A stretch of DNA of 64,000 nt from Streptomyces yatensis (GTDB lineage: Bacteria > Actinomycetota > Actinomycetes > Streptomycetales > Streptomycetaceae). The notes beneath the pieces are model-generated. The model searched no databases and was not told the DNA's origin. It worked only from the letters and a program-made list of their open reading frames with translations. The position numbers and the translations under genes were made by a program. Position 1 is the first letter of the stretch. Every line of letters starts with the position of its first letter. This document shows positions 27,114 to 35,406 of this stretch, piece after piece. The stretch lies in contig NZ_CP072941.1 in NCBI RefSeq assembly GCF_018069625.1, forward strand, positions 1,240,001 to 1,304,000, given 5' to 3'.

Positions 27114-27953
27114 ATGCCACTGGTGGCGACCGGGGAGATCGTCGGGACGGCCGCACGCGCCGGGCTCGGCGCGGGTGCGTTCAATGTCATCCAGATCGAG
27201 CACGCCCAGGCGATCGTGGCCGGGGCGGAGGCGGCGGGCGCGCCGGTGATCCTGCAGATCAGCGAGAACGCGGTGCGGTATCACGGCGCCCTGGCCGCCA
27301 TCGGCCGGGCGACCGTGGAGGTGGCCCGCGCGGCCCGGGTGCCGGTGGCCGTGCATCTGGACCACGCCACCGGGCCGGAGCTGGTGCGGGAGGCGGTGGA
27401 CCTCGGGTTCGGCTCGGTGATGTTCGACGCCTCGGCCCTGGAGTACGACGGCAATGTGGCGGCCACCGCCGAGGTGACGGCCGACTGCCATGCCCACGGG
27501 GTGTGGGTGGAGGCCGAGTTGGGCGAGGTGGGCGGCAAGGACGGCGTCCACGCACCGGGCGCCAGGACCGATCCGGCCGAGGCCGCCGCGTATGTGGCGG
27601 CGACGGGCGTGGACGCGCTCGCGGTCGCGGTGGGCACCTCGCACGCCATGGTCGTCAAGGCCGCGGTGGTGGATCTGCCGCTGGTCGCGGCGCTGCGCGC
27701 GGCCGTGCCCGTACCGCTGGTGCTGCACGGCTCCTCCGGGGTGCCCGAGGCGGATCTGACCCGGGCCGTGGAGGCGGGGCTGACGAAGGTGAACATCGCC
27801 ACCCATCTGAACGTGGCCTTCACCCGGGCGATCCGCGACCATCTCGCCGGAAACCCCGAGGTGGTCGACCCCCGCCGGTATGTGGCGGCCGCGCGTGACG
27901 CGGTGGCGCGGGAGGTGACCCGGCTGCTGAAGCTGGTGCGGGCCACGCACTGA
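27114..27953 (+). CDS. Class II ketose-bisphosphate aldolase (GatY/KbaY/Fba-like)
   Basis: 279 residues, ATG behind GAAGGAG. Class II aldolase features: LGAGAFNVIQIEHAQAIVAG, zinc-ligand HLDHATGPE, FGSVMFDASALEYD, AELGEVGGKDGV, and the phosphate-binding LHGSSGVPEADL and KVNIATHLN. It cleaves fructose- or tagatose-1,6-bisphosphate to triose phosphates. It follows the SIS gene by 79 bp. No hexose-phosphate kinase is visible in the operon, so the bisphosphate must come from an enzyme encoded elsewhere. Confidence 0.88.
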   Translation: MPLVATGEIVGTAARAGLGAGAFNVIQIEHAQAIVAGAEAAGAPVILQISENAVRYHGALAAIGRATVEVARAARVPVAVHLDHATGPELVREAVDLGFGSVMFDASALEYDGNVAATAEVTADCHAHGVWVEAELGEVGGKDGVHAPGARTDPAEAAAYVAATGVDALAVAVGTSHAMVVKAAVVDLPLVAALRAAVPVPLVLHGSSGVPEADLTRAVEAGLTKVNIATHLNVAFTRAIRDHLAGNPEVVDPRRYVAAARDAVAREVTRLLKLVRATH

Positions 27954-28040
27954 GAGCCCCTGCCGGAAGGTGTTCCGAACGCCCCCGATCCGCGCTGCAT
28001 CACGCATCGGCTTTCCCCGGGCGGGTGTACGGCGGATGTA

Positions 28041-28069
28041 TTGACATGAGCTTATCAACTCGCCAGGAT
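28041..28069 (+). promoter_or_regulatory. Sigma70-like promoter of the chitosanase gene
   Basis: TTGACA (28041-28046) and CAGGAT (28064-28069), 17 bp apart. A transcript starting near 28076 would begin just before the palindromic operator at 28079-28097, a layout that allows repression. Confidence 0.6.
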
Positions 28070-28078
28070 GCCGACGAG

Positions 28079-28097
28079 GTTAGGAAAGGTTCCTAAC
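28079..28097. promoter_or_regulatory. CsnR-type operator of the chitosanase gene
   Basis: GTTAGGAAAGGTTCCTAAC: perfect 8-bp inverted repeats around AGG, 13 bp before the chitosanase ATG. It matches the palindrome reported upstream of Streptomyces chitosanase genes and bound by the ROK repressor CsnR. A diverged copy precedes the exo-glucosaminidase at 1.65 kb. Confidence 0.8.
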
Positions 28098-28110
28098 AAA
28101 GGGGTGTCCT

Positions 28111-28812
28111 ATGCGCAAGCGTTTCGCTTTCGTACTCGCCGCGGCCGGACTGCTGGCCGGCTCCGTCACCGCCGGCGCCCATGCCACCACCCGGGGCCCC
28201 GCGCCGGCCCCCACGTCCACCAAGGAGGGCACGGTCACCGCGGCGCAGCTGCTCGCCAAGGTGCAGGGCTGTTCACAGATATCCAGCGGCAAATACCGCA
28301 CCGACGACGAGACATCGGCCAACATCCCGGTCTGCGGTGCCAATGGGGCGGTCTTCTGGAAGGCCGACATGGACATCGACTGCGATGGCCAGGTGACCTC
28401 CCGGTGCAACGAGGACACCGACCCGTGGTTCCAGGACGACACCGCCTTCCACCAGTCGGACGGCAAGCCCCTCATCGCCGACAAGCTGCCGTATGTCGTG
28501 GTGCCGAGCCCGAGTTCCACCTGGGACTACACCAAGTCCGGCATCAAGGGCGGCGGTGTGGTGGCGGTCATCTACAACAACAAGGTGCAGTACGCGGTGG
28601 TGGGCGACACCGGGCCGACGAAGATCATCGGTGAGGCGTCCTACGCCACGGCCAACGCGCTCGGCATCGACCCCGACCCGGAGACCGGCGGCGCCGAATC
28701 GGGGGTGACGTACATCGTCTTCAAGAACTCCTCCGTCTCCCCCATCGAGAACCACGACAAGGCCGTGTCGGTCGGCGACGGTCTGGCGAAGCAGTTCATC
28801 CAGAACAACTGA
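28111..28812 (+). CDS. Secreted chitosanase, GH75
   Basis: 233 residues with a signal peptide (RKRFAFVLAAAGLLAGSVTA, cut near AHA). The mature enzyme shows GH75 features: LLAKVQGCSQISSGKYRTDD, VFWKADMDIDCDGQ, DDTAFHQSDGKPL, GGVVAVIYNNKVQYAVVGDT and ASYATANALGI. The Asp residues in KADMDIDCDG and the Glu in IIGEASYA are the likely catalytic residues. GH75 is best known in fungi, with characterised Streptomyces members. It endo-hydrolyses chitosan; products would feed the GH2 exo-enzyme and the amino-sugar genes upstream. No clear ribosome site beyond AAGGGG. Confidence 0.88.
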   Translation: MRKRFAFVLAAAGLLAGSVTAGAHATTRGPAPAPTSTKEGTVTAAQLLAKVQGCSQISSGKYRTDDETSANIPVCGANGAVFWKADMDIDCDGQVTSRCNEDTDPWFQDDTAFHQSDGKPLIADKLPYVVVPSPSSTWDYTKSGIKGGGVVAVIYNNKVQYAVVGDTGPTKIIGEASYATANALGIDPDPETGGAESGVTYIVFKNSSVSPIENHDKAVSVGDGLAKQFIQNN

Positions 28813-28839
28813 CCCCGCCACCCCGGCGGCGAACGGACT

Positions 28840-28871
28840 GTGGTGCACGGCCCCTGACGGCCGTGCACCAC
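28840..28871 (+). terminator. Terminator hairpin after the chitosanase gene
   Basis: 13-bp perfect stem (28840-28852 with 28859-28871, GTGGTGCACGGCC arm) with a 6-nt loop, 28 bp after the stop. No T-run. Confidence 0.75.
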
Positions 28872-28989
28872 TGTTGTGCGTGCACGAAGCGTGCGGCATC
28901 GCGGGGCGACGGCCGGAGGGGGCGATAGCCGATGACTTTTCCTCAGCCGGGCGGTCTTCACCGATGAACACCACAACAGGAGGTGGACG

Positions 28990-29442
28990 TTGGTCCGTCC
29001 CGAGCCCGAGAAGCCGCCCACGCCGTCACCGCCCCCGCCGCCCCCGGCCGTGCTGGTCCTGGGCCGGCCGGTCACCCGCGCCGAGGTGGACCGGCTGTGC
29101 GAACGGCTGCCCGCGCTGGCGCGCGGGGCCGGACCGGGGCCGGTCACCGTGGACGTGGGCGGGGTGGGCCGGCCGGACCTGGCCGTGGTCGAGGCCCTGG
29201 CCCGGCTGCGGCTGACCGCCGGCCGGCTGGGGCGCGGGATCCAGCTCCGCAACGCCTGCGGCGAACTGCGGCGGCTGCTCGCCTGGACGGGGCTGGACGA
29301 GGCCCTGACGGCCCCCGCGGCGCCGGGTCACCCCCTGGCGTCAGGCCACGCCCTGGGGCTCGAGCCGGGTGGGAAGGCCGAACAGCGGGAAGAGGTGCTC
29401 GGTGTCCAGGAAGGAGTTGAGCCCGGTGATCCGGCCCCCTGA
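28990..29442 (+). CDS. STAS-domain protein (anti-sigma-factor-antagonist-like)
   Basis: 150 residues. The TTG start is preceded by AGGAGGT with 5-nt spacing. After a Pro-rich N-terminus (residues 1-20) comes a short STAS-like fold: [56 protein letters not shown]. Such domains bind partner proteins in sigma-factor switches or lipid-related sensing. No phosphorylatable Ser/Thr is obvious at the usual site (DVGGVGRPD). The last 34 codons overlap the tail of the converging ECF sigma gene by 102 bp. Confidence 0.65.
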   Translation: MVRPEPEKPPTPSPPPPPPAVLVLGRPVTRAEVDRLCERLPALARGAGPGPVTVDVGGVGRPDLAVVEALARLRLTAGRLGRGIQLRNACGELRRLLAWTGLDEALTAPAAPGHPLASGHALGLEPGGKAEQREEVLGVQEGVEPGDPAP

Positions 29443-30342
29443 TATCTCGAGGACCTGAAGCGCCCAGGCCTCATGGCCGCCGTCGGTGCCGCTCGGACGG
29501 TACTGGCCGAAGGCGGGCATGCCGTTGGCCACGGTAGGGACCAGACGCGAGCCGCGGCAGCCGATGCCATGGCCCAGCAGCCACTGGCGGATGTCCTCGT
29601 GGCCGCGCAGCCACAGCTCGTACGGCGGCATGGAGAGCGTGGCGTCCTCGTGCAGCAGGGCGGTGAGGGAGTCCAGGTCATAGCGCTCGAAGGCGTCCAC
29701 ATAGCGGGCCAGCAGGGCGCGCTGCTCCTCGTCCAGCGGCTTGACCGGGTCGGAGTCGCTGATCTCGCTCGCGGCGAGGGTGGCCCGGGCGCGCTGCAAC
29801 GCGCTGTTGACGGACGCGACGGTGGTGCCCAGCAGCTCGGCGACCTCGCTCGCCTTCCACGCCAGCACCTCGCGCAGGATCAGCACCGCCCGCTGGCGGG
29901 GCGCCAGATGCTGCAGCGCGGCGATGAACGCGAGCCGCACCGCGTCCCGCTGGGCCGCCACCTCGGCGGGGTCTCCCCCGTCCGGCAGCACCTGGCCGTC
30001 CGGGACCGGCCCGATCCAGGTGGCCTCCGGCTGCTCGGCGAGCGCGGCCGGGAAGGGGGTGGCCGCGGAGGTCAGATCCATGGGCCGGGCCCGGCGCTTG
30101 CTCCCGTTGAGCATGTCCAGGCAGACATTGGTGGCGATGCGGTAGAGCCAGGACCGCAGAGCGGAGCGGCCCTCGAAGCGGTCCAGGCCCCGCCAGGCGC
30201 GCACCATGGTCTCCTGGACGGCGTCCTCGGCCTCGAAGGCCGAGCCCAGCATCCGATAGCAGTAACCGGTCAGCTGCGTGCGGTACGGCTCCAGCTGGAG
30301 CTCGACACCGGTCGCGCCGTCCACCGCCGCCACATCACTCAT
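29341..30342 (-). CDS. ECF sigma factor with C-terminal NTF2/SnoaL-like domain
   Basis: 333 residues. Sigma region 2 at about 18-90 ([40 protein letters not shown]), region 4 at about 135-195 ([38 protein letters not shown]). From about 205 an NTF2-like domain follows ([48 protein letters not shown]). This architecture belongs to ECF groups that sense through the fused domain rather than a separate anti-sigma factor; none is adjacent. The ATG has GAGGTG upstream. Confidence 0.9.
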   Translation of the reverse strand: MSDVAAVDGATGVELQLEPYRTQLTGYCYRMLGSAFEAEDAVQETMVRAWRGLDRFEGRSALRSWLYRIATNVCLDMLNGSKRRARPMDLTSAATPFPAALAEQPEATWIGPVPDGQVLPDGGDPAEVAAQRDAVRLAFIAALQHLAPRQRAVLILREVLAWKASEVAELLGTTVASVNSALQRARATLAASEISDSDPVKPLDEEQRALLARYVDAFERYDLDSLTALLHEDATLSMPPYELWLRGHEDIRQWLLGHGIGCRGSRLVPTVANGMPAFGQYRPSGTDGGHEAWALQVLEISGGRITGLNSFLDTEHLFPLFGLPTRLEPQGVA

Positions 30343-30452
30343 CGCCGCACCTCATCGCTCTTCGGACTCTCATGGGGCAAACGTAGCGGGCACCACTGAC
30401 AACGGCGCCGACCTGCGGAGACGACAGACGCATCGGGCTCCGGACGGGTCAT

Positions 30453-30686
30453 TCACGACACCGGGCGGGCGCTGACCGCGGCGGCGTGCACCTGATGGCC
30501 GCCGCTGGCGATCATCCGCACCTCGTCGCGGTCGCTGATCTCCGCCCGCACGATGCCGGTGTCGTCCGCGTAGACGGGGTGTCCGCCCGGACCGCTGCTG
30601 TCCGTGCGGTGCACCAGCACGACGTCCTCGGTGTCCGGGACGGTCGCATCCACGAAGATCAGCTCATACCTCTCTCGGCTCCGCAT
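30453..30686 (-). CDS. Small conserved protein, DUF6296-like
   Basis: 77 residues, starting at the ATG after GGAGGAGG. It reads RYELIFVDATVPDTEDVVLV then HRTDSSGPGGHPVYADDTGI and VRAEISDRDEVRMIASGGHQ. I recall this pattern as a small Streptomyces family of unknown function (DUF6296). No membrane segment or signal. It sits alone between the ECF sigma gene and the P-type ATPase gene. Confidence 0.6.
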   Translation of the reverse strand: MRSRERYELIFVDATVPDTEDVVLVHRTDSSGPGGHPVYADDTGIVRAEISDRDEVRMIASGGHQVHAAAVSARPVS

Positions 30687-30778
30687 CACACCCTCCTCCA
30701 CACCGACCCGCCCCCGTCATCTCAAACCGGGACATTCAACACTATCGCTCGGGCCGGGCGGCGCAAGAGGTTCGGTGG

Positions 30779-33700
30779 TCACCCCGATGCGGGCGTCACC
30801 TCCGCCCCGTCGGCGGCGTCCGCGCCCTCCGCCGCACCCTCCGCATCATCCGCTTGACCCGCTTGACCCGCTTCAAGGGGCGTTGCCTCCCGCCGCAGGA
30901 GCGGCGCCAGGATGGGTCCGAAGAGGGTGGCCGCGGTGATGGACCCCAGGGTGATGGCCCAGGCGACCGGGCCGAGCGGGGTGCAGTCGAAGAACTGGCT
31001 GACGCCCGGGGTCTGGATGATGGCGGCGAGCACCGCGGCGGAGCCCAGCCCGGCGACCAGGACGTGCCGGTCCAGGCCGCCCGTGGTCAGGGTCTGCGCC
31101 AGCTGGGTGCCCACCAGGGCGGCGAGCGCCACCGTACCGGCCCGGCGGCTTCTGCCGGTGATCCTCGCGCCGGTCCAGGCCATCCCGGCCCCGGCGGCCG
31201 TGATGACGCCCCGCAGCAGCATCTCCTTGGTCAGCGCCGCGCCCAGGGAGCGGCTGGGGCCCTCCTTGAGCAGCCGTTCGCCGGTGTGCCCGGTCGGCTC
31301 GCGCACCGCGATGGCGAGCGCGGGCGCGAGGTCGGTCAGCAGGTTGACCAGCATGATCTGACGGGCGCTCAGGGGTGTGGCGCCGGTCAGGGCGGAGGTG
31401 ACCACGCTGAAGGTGACCTCGCCGAAGTTGCCGCCGATGAGGATGGCGAGGGCCGCGCGCACCGAGGCCCACATGGCGCGCCCCTCCATCAGGGCCGAGA
31501 CGATCGTCTCCAGGCGGTCGTCGGTGACGACCAGGTCCGCCGCGGCGGTCGCGGCGGGGGTGCCGCGCCGCCCCAGGGCGATCCCCACGTCCGCGAGCCG
31601 GATCGCGGGGGCGTCGTTGGCGCCGTCCCCGGTCATCGCCACCACCCGGCCGAGGCGCTGATACGCCTGGACGATCCGGACCTTGTGGTGCGGGCTGCAC
31701 CGGGCGATCACGTCCACCGTCGGCAGCAGCTCGTCCAGCTCCGCGTCGTCCATCTCGTCCAGCTCCGGACCGGTGCACACCTTGGGCTCGGGGAGGTCCA
31801 TGATGGGCGCCGCGATGGCGTCCGCGGTGGCGGGGTGGTCACCGGTGAGCATCATGGTCTGCACACCCGACTCGCGCAGCCGCGCGAGGGCGGGGGCGGC
31901 GCTGGTGCGCACGGGGTCGGCGATGGCGATGAAGCCGAGGAAGTCCAGGTCCCGTACGGCGTCGTCGGTCAGCTCCTCGCCCTCCCGCATCCGCCGCTCG
32001 GCCACCGCCAGCACCCGGCGCCCGGCGCCGGCCAGCTCCTCCGCGGTCTCGCCCAGCTTCCTGATGGCCTCCGCGTCCAGTTCGGTGGCCTGGCCGGTGC
32101 CCGGGGTGCGCCGCCGGGCGACCCGCTCCAGGACGCCCTCGGGCGCGCCCTTGACGCTGAGCAGCGGGCCGTGCACGGTGCGCCCGGTGGTGGCGTGGTA
32201 GGCGCGGGAGGGTTCGAAGGGCAGCGCGTCGGTACGGCGCCAGCGGGGCGCTCCGCGCCGCACCCCGACCCCGGCCCGGCGCGCCCCGACGCTCACCGCG
32301 CGGTCGGTCTGGTGCGCCATGGGCTCGGCCTGGCGGGCCGGCGGGGTCGCGCGCAGGGCGGCGGCGAGCACCGCCTTACGGGGCGCGTCGAGCCGGTCGG
32401 CGGGGAGCGGGCCGCCGCTGTCGCTGACGGCCGCGAGCTGGAGGTTGCCCTCGGTGAGGGTTCCGGTCTTGTCGAAGCACAGCACGTCGGCGCGGCCGAG
32501 CGCCTCGATGGTGCGGGGGTTGCGGACCAGGGCGCCGAGGTCGGCCAGTCGGCGGGCGGCCGCCAGCTGGGCGGCGTTGACCAGGAACGGAAGCCCTTCG
32601 GGGACGGACGCGACGGCCAGGTTGACGGCGGAGGCGAGGTTCTCGGTGAGCGGGAGGCCGTGCAGCAGTCCGGCGCCGGCGACCGCGGCGGCGGAGCCGA
32701 CCGCGATGGGCACGCTGGACCGGGTGAGCGAGGTCAGCCGCGCCTCGACCCCGGTGACGGGGGCGGCCTGGCGGGCGGTGGCCAGGCTCCGGCCGACCTC
32801 GGTGGCCGGTCCGGTGGCCACGACGACGGCCACTGCGCGTCCCGCGGAGACGGTGGTGCCCTCGTAGAGCATCGACCGGCGCTGGGTGATGTGCGCGCCG
32901 ACGATCGGCGCCGGATCCTTGCTCACGGGGAGGGATTCGCCGGTCAGCGAGGACTCGTCGACCTCGAGCCCCTCGCCCTCCAGCAGCCGGCAGTCGGCGG
33001 GCACCACGTCCTCGGGGCCCAGCATGACGATGTCGCCGGGGACGAGGTCCCCGGCGGTCACGAGGCGTTCCGTACCGCCCCGGCGGACCCGGGCGCCGAT
33101 CGCCGACCGGGCGAACAGCTCGGACAGCGCCCGCTCGGTCCTGACCCGCTGGAATCCGCCGACGAGGGCGGAGATGCCCGTGATGGCGGCCACCAGGGCG
33201 GCGTCGGTGCGCGAGCCCACGGCGGCGGCCAGGGCGGCTCCGGCGGCGAGGACCGGGGTCAGGGGGTTGGCCAGCTCCTCGATGAAGGCGGCGGGCAGGG
33301 TGGTGCGGGTGGGTTCGCCGCGGCGCGGCCCCAGCGCGGTGCGGGCGGTCGCCTCCTCGGGGGTGAGGCCGTCGGGGTCGGCGTCCAGGCGCTCCAGCAC
33401 CCGGGGGACGGGCATCAGATGCCAGGGGGTGGTGGTCACCGGCGGGTCCATGGGGCGGGCGAGGAGCTGGCGCGCCCGCCAGTGGCCCAGGGCGAAGGCC
33501 AGGGTCCCCGCGGTGGTGCCCGCCGCGGCGGCGCGGGCGGTGGCCTGGTTCGGGGCCGTCTGGAGGGCGGCCACCGCGCCGACGGCGCTGCCGCCCGCCG
33601 ACAGCAGGGCGCTCTCCCGGTCGACCCGCGCGGCCACCCCCACGGCGTCCACGATGAGCCCGGCCGACTCCAGGTCGGCGCCGACGAGCAGATGGGCGCC

Positions 33701-35320
33701 CCAGGCCGGGGGCTCGCCGTCGCGGTGCACGCCGACGCCGCAGTCGGCGGCTCCCAGGGCCCGGCGGTTGCCGGAGAGCAGCAGCACCACGGCGCCGTCG
33801 GCCTGCAGGGAGCGTACGGAGGCCACGAGGCGGCGGCCGGAGGGCACCACGGCGTCGGCGAAGGTGAAGCCCGTGGGATGCGGCCGGTCGGTGGCCAGGA
33901 CGATGCGGGAGCCCGCCCGGCGGGCGGCGGCCGCCACGGCCTCGGCGCCCGGCACGGTCTGCGGGGCGAGGCCCACCACCGCCTGGAGCTTGTGTCCCCG
34001 GGCCAGGCCGAGCACCCGTTCGCTGCCCCTGCGGCGGAGCCGCGCGGCGGTCTGCTGCCCGGTGCGGCCCGTCAGCTCCAGCCGGTCCAGGGAGCCGAGT
34101 GCCCATCCGTTGTCGTGGCGGGTCTCCAGGGGCTCCTCGGGGTCGAAGAGGTCGAAGAGCCGCTCGGCGGTCCGCTCGGGGTCGGCGCCGCCGAGGAGTT
34201 CCAGGTCGATGGGCTCGTAGCGGTCGCCGCGCAGCGCCGCCTCGTCCAGCACCACGGTGTCGACCTGGCCCAGCCGCCGCAGACTGCTGCGGTCCATGGC
34301 GAGGACGCCGCGCAGGGCGAGAAACTGGCCGAGGCTGGTCGCGAACCCCTCCCGGCCGGCCCCCGGCGCCTTGGGCACGGACGAGTACGCGACCGCGAAT
34401 CCGCGACGCGGACCGGCGAACGGGGACGCGAGGACGCCGGCCCCGGCCCCGGCGGCCATGGAGCGCTCCGCGAAGCGCTCCACGGTGTCCTTGGGGGGCT
34501 TTCCGGGCCGCTCGACCACGATGGGCTCGGCCACCACGTCCTGGGGGCCGTGCACCAGCTGTGGCTCCATCGCCGCCCAGGCCCGGCCCTCCGCCTCCGC
34601 CTCCCGCCACAGGGCCGCCCGCTGGACGAGGTCGAGCGCGAGCCCTCCGCCCCGGGTGGCCACGCCCTGGGTCAGCGCGGTCAGCACCGGCAGCGCCGCC
34701 TCGGTGGGCTGCCCGCGGGTGATGGCCAGGGTCAGCCGCCGCAGGCGGGGGTGGTTCTGGATGATGGACAGGGCCGCGGCCACCTCGGTCGGCAGTTTGA
34801 GCCACGGGGTGAGACGCAGGGCGGTGGCGACGCTCAGCCCCACGACGTCGGCCGCCACGACGGCCAGCGACTGGGCCTCCTTCCCCCCGCCGGAGGGATG
34901 GCACGGCTCGGGGGCCCACTCGTCGAACTCCTCGGTGGGCGCGACGGGCTCCTGGACCTCCGCGCGCTCGATCCGTGCGATCAGGTCCTGCTCGGACGGG
35001 GGCGGTTTGCCCACGGCCACCACGACCCGCTCGGAGGGCGCGTTGACCCGTGCCCACTGGACCCGCGGATGCTCCTCGAGGGCCCGTTCCACCCGGCGGG
35101 CCACCTGCTCGCCCCCGATGCCGTGCACCCCGCGGACCTCGATGTAGTACCGCCCCGGATAGGACCAGACCCCGCGCTGGGAGGGCCGGACCAGCCGCCC
35201 GACGGCTCCGGCGGCATCCCGCACACCCGCGGGCACACCGGCCTTGATGGGCGCGAGGAGCTGCAGGGGCGGCAGGGGCAGCAGCTGCAGGGGCGCCAGG
35301 GGCAGACGCAGCGGTGACAT
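30779..35320 (-). CDS. Very large P-type cation ATPase (CtpI-like)
   Basis: 1513 residues, about twice a typical P-type ATPase and close to mycobacterial CtpI. ATG behind GGAGG. The N-terminal half holds an HMA-like ferredoxin fold (YYIEVRGVHGIGGEQVARRV), a weakly conserved second HAD-like region (VVLDEAALRGDRYEPI) and hydrophobic stretches. The C-terminal half is a standard pump: DESSLTGESLPVSKD near 793, DKTGTLTEG with the phosphorylated Asp near 950, KGAPEGVLERV, MLTGDHPATADAI and MTGDGANDAPA near 1235. Membrane protein; the ion cannot be told, as no CPC/SPC-type motif stands out (SVPEGLP takes that position, as in Ca/Mg-type pumps). Divergent from a Lys-rich repeat protein. Confidence 0.9.
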   Translation of the reverse strand: MSPLRLPLAPLQLLPLPPLQLLAPIKAGVPAGVRDAAGAVGRLVRPSQRGVWSYPGRYYIEVRGVHGIGGEQVARRVERALEEHPRVQWARVNAPSERVVVAVGKPPPSEQDLIARIERAEVQEPVAPTEEFDEWAPEPCHPSGGGKEAQSLAVVAADVVGLSVATALRLTPWLKLPTEVAAALSIIQNHPRLRRLTLAITRGQPTEAALPVLTALTQGVATRGGGLALDLVQRAALWREAEAEGRAWAAMEPQLVHGPQDVVAEPIVVERPGKPPKDTVERFAERSMAAGAGAGVLASPFAGPRRGFAVAYSSVPKAPGAGREGFATSLGQFLALRGVLAMDRSSLRRLGQVDTVVLDEAALRGDRYEPIDLELLGGADPERTAERLFDLFDPEEPLETRHDNGWALGSLDRLELTGRTGQQTAARLRRRGSERVLGLARGHKLQAVVGLAPQTVPGAEAVAAAARRAGSRIVLATDRPHPTGFTFADAVVPSGRRLVASVRSLQADGAVVLLLSGNRRALGAADCGVGVHRDGEPPAWGAHLLVGADLESAGLIVDAVGVAARVDRESALLSAGGSAVGAVAALQTAPNQATARAAAAGTTAGTLAFALGHWRARQLLARPMDPPVTTTPWHLMPVPRVLERLDADPDGLTPEEATARTALGPRRGEPTRTTLPAAFIEELANPLTPVLAAGAALAAAVGSRTDAALVAAITGISALVGGFQRVRTERALSELFARSAIGARVRRGGTERLVTAGDLVPGDIVMLGPEDVVPADCRLLEGEGLEVDESSLTGESLPVSKDPAPIVGAHITQRRSMLYEGTTVSAGRAVAVVVATGPATEVGRSLATARQAAPVTGVEARLTSLTRSSVPIAVGSAAAVAGAGLLHGLPLTENLASAVNLAVASVPEGLPFLVNAAQLAAARRLADLGALVRNPRTIEALGRADVLCFDKTGTLTEGNLQLAAVSDSGGPLPADRLDAPRKAVLAAALRATPPARQAEPMAHQTDRAVSVGARRAGVGVRRGAPRWRRTDALPFEPSRAYHATTGRTVHGPLLSVKGAPEGVLERVARRRTPGTGQATELDAEAIRKLGETAEELAGAGRRVLAVAERRMREGEELTDDAVRDLDFLGFIAIADPVRTSAAPALARLRESGVQTMMLTGDHPATADAIAAPIMDLPEPKVCTGPELDEMDDAELDELLPTVDVIARCSPHHKVRIVQAYQRLGRVVAMTGDGANDAPAIRLADVGIALGRRGTPAATAAADLVVTDDRLETIVSALMEGRAMWASVRAALAILIGGNFGEVTFSVVTSALTGATPLSARQIMLVNLLTDLAPALAIAVREPTGHTGERLLKEGPSRSLGAALTKEMLLRGVITAAGAGMAWTGARITGRSRRAGTVALAALVGTQLAQTLTTGGLDRHVLVAGLGSAAVLAAIIQTPGVSQFFDCTPLGPVAWAITLGSITAATLFGPILAPLLRREATPLEAGQAGQADDAEGAAEGADAADGAEVTPASG

Positions 35321-35406
35321 CGGGGGAACCTCCGCTCTCCGGGCGGCCTGCCCGGTTCATCCCTATTACCCTTAAATAGGAAGAAGATTCAATCCGTCAT
35401 CACCGT

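Noticed and set aside
30854..35317. An almost 4.5-kb open frame on the plus strand
   Set aside because: It is antisense to the P-type ATPase gene. Its product is Gly/Arg/His/Gln-rich without any domain. Long antisense frames are expected from GC-biased third positions.
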